64,000 nucleotides of DNA from Thelephora terrestris (lineage: Eukaryota; Basidiomycota; Agaricomycetes; Thelephorales; Thelephoraceae): contig WIUZ02000005.1 in NCBI GenBank assembly GCA_015956445.1, forward strand, positions 2,418,001 to 2,482,000, in the 5' to 3' direction. Numbering within the stretch: position 1 is the first letter of the stretch; every line of letters begins with the position of its first letter. This document shows positions 10,878-22,355 of this stretch, one piece after another. A model generated the notes under the pieces. That model ran no database searches and had not been told where the DNA came from. It saw nothing but the letters and a program-made list of their open reading frames with translations. A program made the position numbers and the translations under genes.

Positions 10878-13800
10878 ATGAAGCAGACGGCGGTGGGCAG
10901 AAAACCCTACACCGGCCTCAAAAAGGCCATCGTCATCGCACTAGATGTCGGTACCACTTTCTCCGGCGCATCCTACGCGCTTTTGAACCCCCAAGAGATC
11001 CCGAAGATATACGAAGTTACGAGGTCAGCATTGCGTGTTCCTTCCCCGCCACACTTCCCTTTCACCCCAAGCGACGCCTCGTGTCCATCCTCCCGTTTCT
11101 TGGCCCATGTCGGAGTTGAAACACGTGGACTAACGTGATCGTGCGCGATAGCTTCCCAGGACAAGAGCACCGCGCCGGGAATCCCAAGATCCCCTCTGTG
11201 CTCTGGTATGATAGACATGGCGATCCTGTCAAGGCTGGTGCTGAAGCAGAAGAACCGTCCAATATCAACACCGCCGAGGAACAGGGCTGGATAAAAGTCG
11301 AGCTGTAAGTACTTCCGCACCCTTCGCCGAACCTATCTCACCACGATGTATGCACTAGCTTCAAGCTCCGTCTCCGTCCAAAATCGATGAAGCTGGACAT
11401 GAATGGCATGAAACTCCCCCATCTTCCGAAATCAAAATCCGCGGTTGAAGTGTTCGGAGACTTTCTCAAGTACCTCCTCCGTTGCACACGCTCCTTTATT
11501 ATCGAAACCCACGCCAGCGGTCAATCCGTGTGGGCAGCCGTCGAGAACGACATAGAGTTCGTCTTGACTCACCCAAACGGATGGGAAGGTGCTCAACAGA
11601 GCAAGATGCGCAAAGCTGCGATATACGGCGGCCTCGTCCCCAATACTGACGAAGGCAAAGCCAAAGTCAGATTCGTTACCGAAGGCGAGGCCAGTCTCCA
11701 TGCGTGTGTGTTGAATGGTCTCACAGACGATGTTATTGCGGTCCGTTTCTTTCCCTTTTCCTACAAAATTTTTGACTCAGGGTTCAACGTTTTACTTTTT
11801 GGTCTCTAGAATCCATCACAGCATGGTTTCGTCGTGGCTGATGCTGGAGGTGGAACTCTTGATATCTCTTCATATGCCATAAAGGGCACTTCCCCCCTAC
11901 TGATCGAAGAGATCGCTCCTCCAGACTGTATGCACTCCCTCGTTTTCCTTCCTCTATTCATTTCTAATTAACTCTCTTGTAATTTTCGGTTTGTTTCAGG
12001 TCTTTTCTCTGGTTCGGTTTTTGTCAGCCGCCGAGCGAGAAGGTTTTTGGAGGAGAAACTCAAAGACTCTCGGTATGGCGCCCCAGCCGTGTTGGAACAT
12101 ATCACCAAGCGCTTCGACGAAACTACCAAGAGGTTGTTCCGCTCTAGGGACGAAGATCAGTACCTCGTTTTCGGAAGTCCCATGGACAAGGATCCTGCTT
12201 TCGGAATACGTAACGGGAAGCTGAAGCTCACCGGGTAAGTGCCGATTCCACTCACCTGCACCCTTCCCTCATATCGTCTGTTCGCAGAAATGAGGTCGCA
12301 GAATTTTTTGAGCCCTCGATAGAAGCTGCGGTCCATTCCATCAGGAATCAAATCGTCTTATCGGGAGGCATGGTGAAATCCGTCTGGCTCGTCGGTGGTT
12401 TCGCCTCTTCCCCGTGTCTCTTTACCCAACTCCAGGAGCGACTTGAGCCTGATGGAATTGTCGTCTCCCGACCGGACGGTCAGACCTCAAAGGCTGTTGC
12501 GAACGGCGCCATCGGTTTTTACTGCGATCACCATGTTGGAGCTCGAATTGCCAAGCATATGTACGGTGTCGAGTTCTTGAGGGAGTTTGATCCCAATGAT
12601 CCCGAACACAACGAGAGGCAGAGTCGATTGTTCCAGTTGCCGAGCGGACCAAAGCTTTTGCCGGATGCGTTTGATTGCATTCTTGCACGGGTAAGTTTGA
12701 CTATCTACTCTCTGCTTTATCTCATCCTGGCTCATTGCATGCGCTCTGCTCGTAGAACTCGAGGGTGAAGGAGTCGACGACATTCAGCAGGAAATACTGC
12801 ACAGAACTCACGAGTCTCTCAACGCTCTCCGTCTTCGAGATCGAGGTCTGGTGTTACCGCGGGCCTGGGGAACAGCCAAAGTGGATCTTGCGTGGGCAAG
12901 GTGCGTCACATTTAACTAAATTCGCCCCTCGCGTTCGATTTGTGACATCAGAGCTTCAGATGATTTCTCGACGTTGTGTTTCGTGCGAGCTGATCTGTCC
13001 CCACTGACTGCGAGCGCCAACGCCATGACCGGTCCCGGCGGAAAGAAGTACTGGACGATCGTGTTCAGCATTGAAATTCATTTCGGCTTGACTGAGTTCA
13101 AGGCGAGGATCAAGTGGAATCATGACGTATGTATCTAATTTCGTCACATTGTTTTCTGTATGGGATATCCTGACGCCTGGTTGCTTTCCAGGGGAAAACG
13201 AAATAGTAAGCATCGAGTCGAACGTTTCGTATGCTGTGAGGTAACCGATCTTTCGCTTTAGCGGTCCGGCTTCGATTGTGTACGATGAGGGCGGGAACAA
13301 GGAGTTGGAGGACGACAGGGACTCTCAGGACGAGATCTCCGCTCTACCTTCGAGATACGTCTCCAGGGCGCCTTCGATGGCAGCTTCCAGAACTCACTCC
13401 ATGTCGAACACCCCTCACACGTTGCGGTCACCGGTTGAGGAGGCCTCTGCGGCGGGCACTTTGGTCGGCACCCCGATCGGTAGGGTCCTCTCGACGAGCC
13501 CATCGAATGGTGATAGGCATCCGGATGGCTACGCCGAATCCTCAGTCTCCAAGAAGTCCAGGAGTCCGGGTTCTCACTCCCACCACAGATCATCGTCTCA
13601 GCAACTGTCTCCGAATCCATCCACCGTATCCCATCATACCTCACGTAGCGAGCGGTCGCAGCATTCGGCTAACTCCTCCCAACATCCTTCTCAGCGCTCT
13701 GCTTCTCCCTTGGAACCTCCTCGAGACACTTCTCACCGCTCCCCCTCACCTCGCGAGCTTTCGCATCTCTCTGGTTCTCAACCCGTTTCTCGAGAACCTT

Positions 13801-16800
13801 CTCAGCTCGGTCAGCAGACTTTCGTCCCGCCTACGACCGCAGCACCTGCGCAACATCTCGAGGTCCCGAAGAGCGGACATCATATTCCCAACCACCACTC
13901 TTCAACCCCTACTCAGTCTCATGTCTCACAATCCCAACAATCCTCAGTATTATCCTCTGTTCTCAGTGACGCCACACCAAGTATCTCTCGATCTCACGGT
14001 CGTTCAAAGAGTATCGTTACCGCTACGCAGCCGCCTGAACCAACTGGCATCAAATTCCCGAGCGTCTCCACGGTGGGCTCAACATTTGAAACTCCCGTGC
14101 CTCGATCGACGAGAGATAGCAGAGCGACCTCTTTGACCCCTTCTGATTCAGCCTCGAATATCTATGTCAATCACTTCGATGGGAATGGTACTGGCTCTGT
14201 AGTCTCTGCTACCCCTCTCGCATCGACCCTGAGTAAGAAGGGTAAGAAGGACAAGAACAAGAGCCCTCTTTCCACTATCTCGTCTGCGGGGAGCCATACC
14301 ACTACAAGGCCTCCTCCAACGGAGGAACCCCAACCCCACGAACCCGTTCCTCCGGTTCCCCAAATCTCAGTCCCCGCCTCTCCCTCAGTTTCTACCTCAC
14401 TTGGTGGTTCGAGACTCACGACGGGCCCTAACACGCCAATCAATACACGCTCACTCAGATCTACCCTCGCATCCACCCTCTCTTACGTCACAGACCGATC
14501 CGAACATCCGACTCCTCCTCAGCCACCTGCAATGTCGAGACAGAACAGCGATAGCGTCATCGCTGGTGGGCTCGGCAGCGCTCTCGGCGGTGTCTTGGGC
14601 GGTGTTTGGGGTAATCACAAGAGCGCGAATGCTTCTCCTGTCACGGAAAACCCACCACCTGGTCCTGCCACGGGTGCGTTCGAGTCCACTTTGGAAACAA
14701 TCCCGGATGTCGAACTTCCTGGTGGTTTCGGTGGAGAGCGAGAGTGGGAGGCACCTGTCCCACTTCAAGAAGAAGTCCCTGAACCTGTTGTCGCCCCTCC
14801 TTCACCTCCAAAAATTGAGGAACCAGCGCGTTCGAAAGTTCCGACCCCAAAAGCTGAACTCACCGGTTTCCCCACTCCCGAACCAGCCGAGTCCGTTCCT
14901 CAGACCCCAAACGAGCCCGAACAGTCCGTCCTTAGCGTAACCGACAAAAAGAAAGCCAAGAAGCAACGCGACAAGGAACGAAGGGATAGAGAAGCTCAGG
15001 AGAAGAAGGATCGCGAAGAACGTGAGCAAATCGAACGGGAAGAGCGTGAAGCCCAGGCTCAGAAGGAGCGCGAGGAGAAGAAGAGACAGGAGAAGGCCGA
15101 TCGAGAAGCAAGGAAGCAGAGGGAACGCGAGGAACGCGAAGAGCAGGAACGCCTGGAACAGGAGAGGATCGCGAGGGAGGCTCTCGAGAAGGCGGAGCGA
15201 GAAGCGAAGGAAGCCGCTGACCGTGAGGCTGAGAGGCGAGCTGAGCGTGAAGCCAAGCGCGAGGCCAAGAGGCAGTCTGAGTTGGAGGCTAAGGAGCGTT
15301 CTGAGCGAGAGGCCAGAGAACAAACTGAACGCGAGGCTAGGGAGCAGGCTGAGAGGGATGCCAAGGAGCGTGCAGAGCGAGCAGAACGGGCAGAACGAGA
15401 GGCGAGGGAAGCACGAGAGCGAGCTGAGAGGGAAGCCAAAGAACAGCTTGAGAAAGCGGCGAAGGAGAAGATGGACAAATTCTCTAAGAGAAAGGCTGAG
15501 AGGGAGGCGGCCAAGCAAGCGGTTGAGGACGCCAAACGGGAGGCAAAGGAGAAGGCGGATGAAGCTGCTCGAATCAAGGCAGAGAGGCAGAAGGCAGAGA
15601 AGGAGGAGAGGGAGCGAGCTGACCGAGAGGCGAAGAAGGCTGAACACGAGGCAAGGGAGAAAGCTGTCCGAGAGCAGGCCGAGCAGGAGAAGGAGAGACT
15701 CAGGAAGGAGGAAGAAGAGACACTCAAGAGAGAGGAGGAAAGGATCAGGATTGAGAATGAAGAGAGGGAGAAGGCTGAACGCGAGGCAAGGGAGAGGGAA
15801 GCCAGGGAGAAGGCTGAACATGAAGCGAGGGAGAGGGAGAGAGAGGAGGAGGAAAAGAAGAAGCTCGCTGCATCCAAGATCCCTGCTTGGGGAAAGAATA
15901 ACGATCGTTCTAGGAAGACGTCCGCCATTTCGCAGAGGGAGCAGACGAACGAGTGGGCCAATAGCTGGGGTTCCGGCGCCGCCGAGAAGAAGGAAGAATC
16001 TGCTGGTCTGCCTCATATCATCACCTCGTCCGTTCCAGGCGGTATCTTCGACAACGCTGGACACTTCGACTTCTTTGCTAACAAAGATTCACCTGGTGGT
16101 TTTGGTGGTGGTGAGGAGGTTGAGCTCCATACGCCGCTGACGAAGAAGGGAAAGGTTGGCATCAATACCCCATCCAATCTTTCCAAGGCTGCTACACCTG
16201 CGGAGACCGAAGACCAGGGAAAGCTCGACATGCTTGAGGACATGGGCCTGAACAACATGAACAACATGTCTGCAAGGGTTTCTGTCTCCTCGGAGAACGA
16301 GCGCTTTACGGACGCGGAGCAGTCTCCTACTGAGACCGTTCAACCCCCCTTCGCATCCGACCTCGTGCCGGAGCCCTTCGCGAACCATACCTCCGAGCTG
16401 CTGCAGACGACGCCCCTAGTTGCAAAGGAAGAACTCAGGACAGATCCTAAATCTTGGCCTAACCCCGCTCTCAACCCCGCTCTTAACCCCCCGCTCCGCA
16501 AGGCCTCTATCCCCACTTCTCCTCCCCCCAAGACAGAGCCAGAGAAACCGCTTTCCTTGTGGGAACGTAAGAAGCTCAAAACCGCAACCTTACCCGCTTC
16601 GACTTCCGACTTGGCTGGTGGAGGTGATGCGTCAAATTCTTCTGGGCTATGGGGAGATACTAGTGGCGGAAAGAACACTGATACGTTCGCTATGCCTACC
16701 CTAAACACAACTGGAGACCGTCGGTCTACCTTCACTGACACGGCCCGTGACCAGAAGAGGGAGAACCAGCGAGAAAATCTAGTTGAAGGGTTCTTGGATT

Positions 16801-17783
16801 CCAACCCGGCTAGGAGGAGGAACGATTCGGCTCAGTCACAGATGACCACGAAACCTGCTCCAAAACCTGCTCCCGCTCCAGCCCTCCCACAGAAGACCTC
16901 TGGCTGGGGATCGTGGGGAAATTCTATCCTCGGCGCCGTTGCTAATGTCGTCGCTGACAGGTCGCCTTCCCCTGACCATCTTCCGCCTCCCCCGCCCAAG
17001 CCGAAGATCGAAGAACCTCCGAGAGGGTTTACCCCTGTCCAGCCTCCTACGAGCCAACCGGCTGGGTTTGGTTCCTCGAATAAACCTGCTTGGGGTGCAA
17101 CTGGGGACAAACCTGGCTGGGGTGGAGCCGGGGACAAAGGCTGGGGTGGTGCGAAGAACGGTCCAACTCCCGTTGCGCAGAAGACTCCCGCCGTGCCCTC
17201 CTGGGGTGCTAAGCCTGCGGGTGGGTTTAATTCTGGAGGATCCACTTGGGGAGCCGCGACTGGTCCTACGTTCGGTTCGGCATTAGGGAAAAACCTCACC
17301 GTTGACACCAGTAGGAAACCCCTGGAGAGTAGCCCGAACACCGCTGGACCGGAGAACATCCCTGAGTCTGCCGTCGAGATCAAACACGTTCCTGCTCCGG
17401 GAATGTTCACTAGCTCGGTTTCGGATAGGAAGGAGGAGGTCGCAGAAGCCCAGGTCGACGCTTGGGGATGGGGGGAGTCTGGTGGGGACAAGGGCTCGAA
17501 GAAGGATTCGAAGGAAGCCTCTCCTACCGAAGAGAAGGCATCCGAACAGTCAACAACAGAGAACAAGATTGAGGAGCCCGCGAAGACCGAGGAGGTAGCT
17601 ACCCCTGCTGAGGACGATGAATTCGATTGGCCGAATGGGGGGAAGTCAAAGAAGAAAAGGGGACAGGTTGCCAGTGTCTCTCAGACACCGTCCGCGCCAG
17701 CTACCCCCGATCTCGACAACGTGGATGATGTTGCTCCTGTGGGAGGTGGAGCCAAGAAGAAGAAGAAGAAGGGAAAGAAATAA
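10878..17783 (+). CDS. Hsp70-like (HSPA12-type) ATPase fused to a long disordered, coiled-coil, Trp/Gly-motif tail
   Basis: Ten exons join in frame: 10878-11023, 11152-11304, 11359-11740, 11810-11927, 12000-12234, 12288-12690, 12756-12900, 12960-13126, 13192-13205 (14 nt) and 13262-17783. They give 2094 residues. Residues 1-~590 are an actin/Hsp70-fold ATPase: phosphate-1 loop ALDVGTTFSGASYAL, phosphate-2 ADAGGGTLDISSYA, adenosine motif VWLVGGFASSPCL, and a C-terminal beta region ending GKTKYGPASIVYDEG, where stand-alone relatives normally stop. The frame instead runs on. Residues ~590-1145 are Ser/Pro/Thr-rich, ~1148-1460 an almost pure E/K/R/A helix, and the rest carries about ten Trp-Gly motifs (SGWGSWGNS, KPAWGATGDKPGWGG, DAWGWGESGG) and ends in a lysine tract (KKKKKKGKK). 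The ATPase call is firm. The role of the tail is unknown. Confidence 0.85.
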
Positions 17784-18350
17784 ACGGACACACGCTGTTG
17801 TTTCTCGCTTTGGTTTTCTGCCGTCCTGTGACTGTTTGTGCCTTCAGATATCTGTCGTTTTGTCACTGTGCTTGTTCTATGCCTCGTGTTTTCTGTATGC
17901 TATGCGTCACGCTCTTATGTACTCTCCTACCCATTTTTCTTGTATCATGCTCAGTAGATTCTCTTGGATTCGGGATCCCGCTTTCGATTGCGACACGCAT
18001 ATATATACCAATGCGATCATCTCTTTCTGTGGTAACAATCTAGTAGCCATAAAATAGTAACCTTGGACCAACGCACTACTGTCCCATTCCGACCAACCCT
18101 GCGGCCGTCGGCGTTCTCTCCAGCCAGAACTGGATTGACTGGTTTTTTTTTTGCCGCAGAGCTGGTCGGCTTGTCACAGTAGTCTACAATCGGCGGGTGC
18201 AAGGCACAGCGCGTGCTGGTGCCTCACTCCCTGGGAAAATCTACACAGGACAATGAAAATAAAAGCGGGAACCAAAGGAAATGAATGAAAGGAAAGGTAA
18301 CCTAGTCCAGGCGGCAGCTGCGAGTTCTCGACAGGAGCGGGTTGAACAGC
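17784..18350. other. Convergent 3' spacer
   Basis: Lies between the ends of the Hsp70-like gene (+) and helicase copy 1 (-). It is T-rich after the first stop codon, as expected for 3'-UTR sequence. No gene was seen. Confidence 0.5.
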
Positions 18351-21074
18351 TTACCACCGACGACGGTCTAAATCTTCCAAAGTCACCCAGCCAGTCCTCG
18401 GTACATGCTCCTTCGCAAACTGCCCAACGAGGGTCGCCTCGGTCGTGTCCTGCAAAAATCCACGGTTTGTCAAAATCATCATGCTCTTCTTGCACCTCGA
18501 AAGCATCACGTTCGTCCGCTTCTTGTTCGTCATGAACCCCGGTCTCGACGTCCGAACGACGGAAACCACGATATGATCTTCCTCGTTTCCCTGAAAAGAG
18601 TCGACGTTGAACACGGTGTTTTCCCAGGTGAGACCTGCCGTCTTGAGCGCGTTCTCGATCGCGTTCCGTTGGGCGTCGTAAGGGGTGATGATCTTGAATC
18701 TTTTGCGGTCTCGGATGTACCGTCTGGCTATACGGACTGCGGCTACCATTTCACCTTCGTTCTGAGTGGTGGGCGCATTTTCAGCATAAGCGACGGAAAG
18801 CTGCTGGGCATGGTTAGACGTACCTTCCAACTGACACCCGTCTTTACCTCCCTCCCGTTCCTCACGTCTACAAAGCGACAGCTATTTAGAGCCCCGATCG
18901 CGTGTTGAGTTAAGAGTTTCGAGGAGTAGACGTGACGCGAGATGAAGTCTCCGATGACTGTCGGCATCCTATCTGTCAAGGCACGGCAATCAACAACGTG
19001 CTCAGCTTTGGGTGGAAGAAGGAACACACATTGGATATCGAGGAACACAGCGTCTTCATTGAGGTGTGGCCACTCGAACACACTCTTAAGTTCCGGAATC
19101 TGCTCTTCCCCGTAAGGAGGTACTACATGGACGTAATGTCAGCGTATGAAAATCCCATCCAATCCGACACAACACTTACATTGTTTGTCGTCCCCGATAA
19201 AGACCACCTTCCTTAGCGTACTCTTGTACTTGCCCAGTATTGGCAAGTAGTCCCCGACTTCGATCTGACTCGCCTCATCGATAATGACCATCTGCACCGG
19301 GACGAGCTCCGTGAACCCATGGCTCATAATCTTTCTGCCCGACAGCATGCTGATCGTACAAAGGATGACTCGAGCACCCATCAATAGAGTTCTGTTGTCG
19401 TTTATTGACTTTTGGAACTCCCCAGACTCGATCGTGTTTTCGGCGATGACCTCGTATAGATGTTCATGCCTTGGATGCCATTCATTCCGGGTCAGCCCAG
19501 GAAAATACGGCGGTGTAACATGAAAAGCTTACCAGTCAAAGTGGAAATCCTGCGAGACGAGGAGCTTGAAATCCGTGAACTCGGATTCGACCAATTTCTC
19601 CGCAACGTTCTTGACTGCGACATTTGACTGTGCTATCACCCAGATTGTGTTTGATTTGTGTTCTTTGACCTTGTTCTGAATAACGGCTGCAATCACCGTG
19701 GTCTTTCCAGTCCCTGGAGGTCCCTGATGCTCACTGTAAGGGAAGGCGGGGGAATCTGGAGGGTTGGGCTTACGACGATTACAACATGGCGATCTTCCTC
19801 CCTATTGCTTAGGCACTTCTCCACAGCCTCCTTCTGTGCATCGTTCAATTCCCGATGGGTAAAATCGACATTTGGCTGACTCGTAGGCAACTCGGGCCAG
19901 TTCAACGTGTGAAGAGGGAAATCCGGGAAGAAAATCTTTCGCACAAACGGGCTAGAGAGGAGTGTATCTGCGCCCTTGAAAGCGCCTAAGACGAGGTCCA
20001 GGCGAGAGGCTCCAGCGTCGGTGAGCCCCTCTTTTCCAACGGTGATAACGGATGTGATTCTCGCATGTTCGCTAAATTCACCTTGCCACGGAGTGGCCTT
20101 GACACGTTTGCCATCAACTTCCTTGATGCGTCCTTTAAATTTCCCCCCTTGGTCGGTGTAGAAACGGAGGTGCTGTCATCCCCAGGGTCGGTCGGAAAGT
20201 CGGTCAGGTGTGATATCGGAGGGCATGGAGAATAGATCTCACCTGATACACGGTCTTACGGATGCGGGTGCTGAAGCGCGTGCACTTGAGATCTACGGCG
20301 CCCTTCGTGATACTGATCGCTTGGCTAACATCGTTCTCGGTATGATAGGGCTTCATGGAGTCCAAACGATCGGCGTCTCGGACGCATCTGCACATCCATT
20401 CCAGCTCCTACGGGGCAGATCGCTTAGATGACAACCAAACACGACAGGAAATTAGAACCTGCCTCCGTGTCCTTTGTCGATGTATCAATTTCACCCGGCT
20501 GGTTTGGGAGTCCCTGGGATCCAATGTAGCAAGCCCAGGCACGTAAAGCGAAAAAGTGTTCTTTTGATTGCTCAAACGGCCGTTCAGCGAAAGTTTTTTT
20601 CACGGCCTGTTCGTTGAGAGAGTACTGGGTCCGCGCTCGTATAAGAACGGACTTGTATGCGGCCATGGAACCGCGCGTGTGGCCGTTTGACATGATATCG
20701 AATGCGCTGCTGATGAAGAGTCGCATATCCAAGTACAGTGCGGCGGCAATGCGCTCCATGAAGAAACCGTGCTTTTCCAGCGAGTCGTTGCAGAGAAGCT
20801 CGCGCTCCAAGACAGCCTTCTGGCGGACTGCGACTTTCGAGTTGCCGTCTATCACGATCAACAGGACTCGAGTCTCGCTCGAAAAAGCCAAGGTCTTCAG
20901 AACGCATTTTTTCCCGTATGAGGCTGCAATCCCGAGCCTCGTTTCGTTGCCCAGCGTGTCGATCAAGTCGGAGACGGATTTGACGGTCAAGGATGTCAAG
21001 TTGACGACTTCCACCGCAATCAGTTGGAATGACGCGTCGTAAAGGTTTTGGCGGACCGCCGTGACTGAGCTCAT
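18351..21074 (-). CDS. Upf1-like SF1 helicase, paralogue 1
   Basis: Eight exons (21074-20463, 20407-20243, 20172-19774, 19723-19533, 19469-19180, 19122-19030, 18972-18824, 18761-18351) give 769 residues with no break. The helicase core has all SF1B signatures: P-loop GPPGTGKTT starting near residue 393, DEASQ near 520, GDDKQ, YRMP, VDSFQGNEEDHIVVS (motif V) and RTNVMLSRCKKSMMIL (motif VI). These match the Upf1/Nam7 group, which unwinds RNA or DNA 5'-to-3'. Residues 1-~200 recall DnaQ/RNase D-type exonuclease folds (LGIAASYGKKCVLKTLAFSS, LEKHGFFMERIAAALYLD) but lack the D-x-E pair, so I infer an inactive or very diverged exonuclease-like domain. Intron 1 seems to be GC...AG. The substrate is unknown. 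It is the first of three paralogues in one orientation. Confidence 0.85.
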
Positions 21075-21350
21075 TGGTGAAGCCGCGAAGGGGGGGGGAA
21101 AGAGGATGTCGGGACATGTGACCGAAGGCCCGTCTCATACTTAAGTCCCTGCCGGGGTTGTAAGGACCCCGTTAGTCGCGCAAGAGTTACGAGAAGGTAT
21201 ACAGTTGAATACGGCATAGGTCGCGGCTGTCGAACTTTCTTTTGAATTGTAAAGCCGCGCGCGTCCGAGTCGGGCGGATTCGGTTTCCGACCTGAGGCGC
21301 GTGTTGTCAAGCCAGCGAAACTGTAGCGCGGAGATGAATGCAATTACAGA
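18351..21350 (-). repeat. Helicase duplication unit 1
   Basis: The unit contains helicase paralogue 1 and about 280 bp of 5' flank. Flank landmarks also found in units 2 and 3 include a GCGTCCGAG...TTTCCGACC segment (21262-21294) and AAGCCAGCGAAACTGTAGCG (21309-21328). Confidence 0.7.
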
Positions 21351-21641
21351 AGACATTCCGGGATTGAGGCACGGCGGAACGGAAATCTTCGCGTGTCCAT
21401 TCCGAATGGATGGGGAACTATTTGAAGGACCTGTCGACTCAGCCTAAGGCTTATAGCACGGGAGGCAGGCACAACTGTTTGCTCCAGTGCTGCAATACTC
21501 ATGGGTGCTTTTAGTGTCTTGCACGACGGTGAACCATTTGAAGCGCACTAAATCTCTGTCAAAATCCGGGTTACAACGAAGCCCTACGTAACATCGGCTA
21601 ACGTACGTGTCAGGCTGACCCGGTCAGCTCAAGGTGCCAGA
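21075..21641. other. Helicase 1 upstream region
   Basis: Holds the duplicated promoter-side flank of helicase 1 (to about 21350), then about 290 bp with no recognised feature before the LYR gene stop codon. Confidence 0.5.
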
Positions 21642-22256
21642 TCATTCGAGATTGTGATAAGTTCTGCGTCGGCGGGGAGGGGCGCGACCAAGCGTGAGTT
21701 GGTCGCGCCCTTCAGCCATTCGGACAACCTCTCCGACCATGTTCCACGCCAATTCGCCTGATTCACCCTGGTTCTTCTGCACTTTTTTCGAGTTGACGCG
21801 CACTGGTTCTCCGGTCGGTCTCCAGGGAGCGGCCGGTCGATCGTACATGAAATTCACCCAATCCTTTCGACGCTTGGAAAGAGTGTGCAGATTCCGGGTT
21901 AACCTGTGGGGTAGTCCGCGGGAGACTGCAGAGCTGTATAGCAACGAAAGCGTGTTATCCACTGTTGCGATTCGTTGAGTTCGAGAACAAATGTTTTAGG
22001 TGAACGCAGTATTCGGCGTACTCCGTGTTTCCCATTTGTTCAGCCACTCTTGAGCTTGAGTGGCGGCTCTAGCCCCGTCCTCCGTTAACGAGGGATGTTG
22101 AACTTTCTGGGCCATTTGGGCCGCCATCTCGAAAGTTGGCCTCCACGTGACGCGTAGCCTAGGCGTTGCTGGTCTGGCGTGCAAGACCGACGCTGAGCTT
22201 ACCCTCAAGACGAGTCGGTACAAACTCCTCAGCCCTGGGGGGAGTTGATGGATCAT
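21642..22256 (-). CDS. LYR-motif mitochondrial protein (probable)
   Basis: Two exons, 22256-22022 and 21961-21642, with a 60-nt GT...AG intron, give 184 residues. The N-terminus MIHQLPPGLRSLYRLVLR contains the Leu-Tyr-Arg motif followed by basic residues that marks the LYR family of small mitochondrial proteins, which bind acyl-carrier protein and help assemble respiratory complexes, Fe-S proteins or the mitoribosome. A second helix follows exon 1 (TLSLLYSSAVSRGLPHRLTRN), which resembles the family's 'release' helix region. The tail is Arg/Lys-rich. The choice of final frame is the least certain part: another open frame near the 3' end could be used if there were a second intron. The gene is divergent from the dehydrogenase, with only 99 bp between start codons. 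Confidence 0.6.
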
Positions 22257-22355
22257 ACTAAGCGGAAAGGTGTGATGGTCGGATCGTGTGAAATCGATCC
22301 CCCGCCGAGCCATCCCGTATCCTCTTCCGCTTACCCTTCCCCGACACGCTGGAGG
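22257..22355. promoter_or_regulatory. Divergent promoter, LYR gene / dehydrogenase
   Basis: Ninety-nine bases separate the two start codons. No TATA box is evident. Transcription start sites may overlap the opposite gene. Confidence 0.45.

Noticed and set aside
14802-16064. Long minus-strand frames (420 and 300 codons) rich in Leu/Ser
   Set aside because: They are the reverse complement of the repetitive E/K/R/A coiled-coil segment of the Hsp70-like fusion gene, which stays open in several frames by composition alone.
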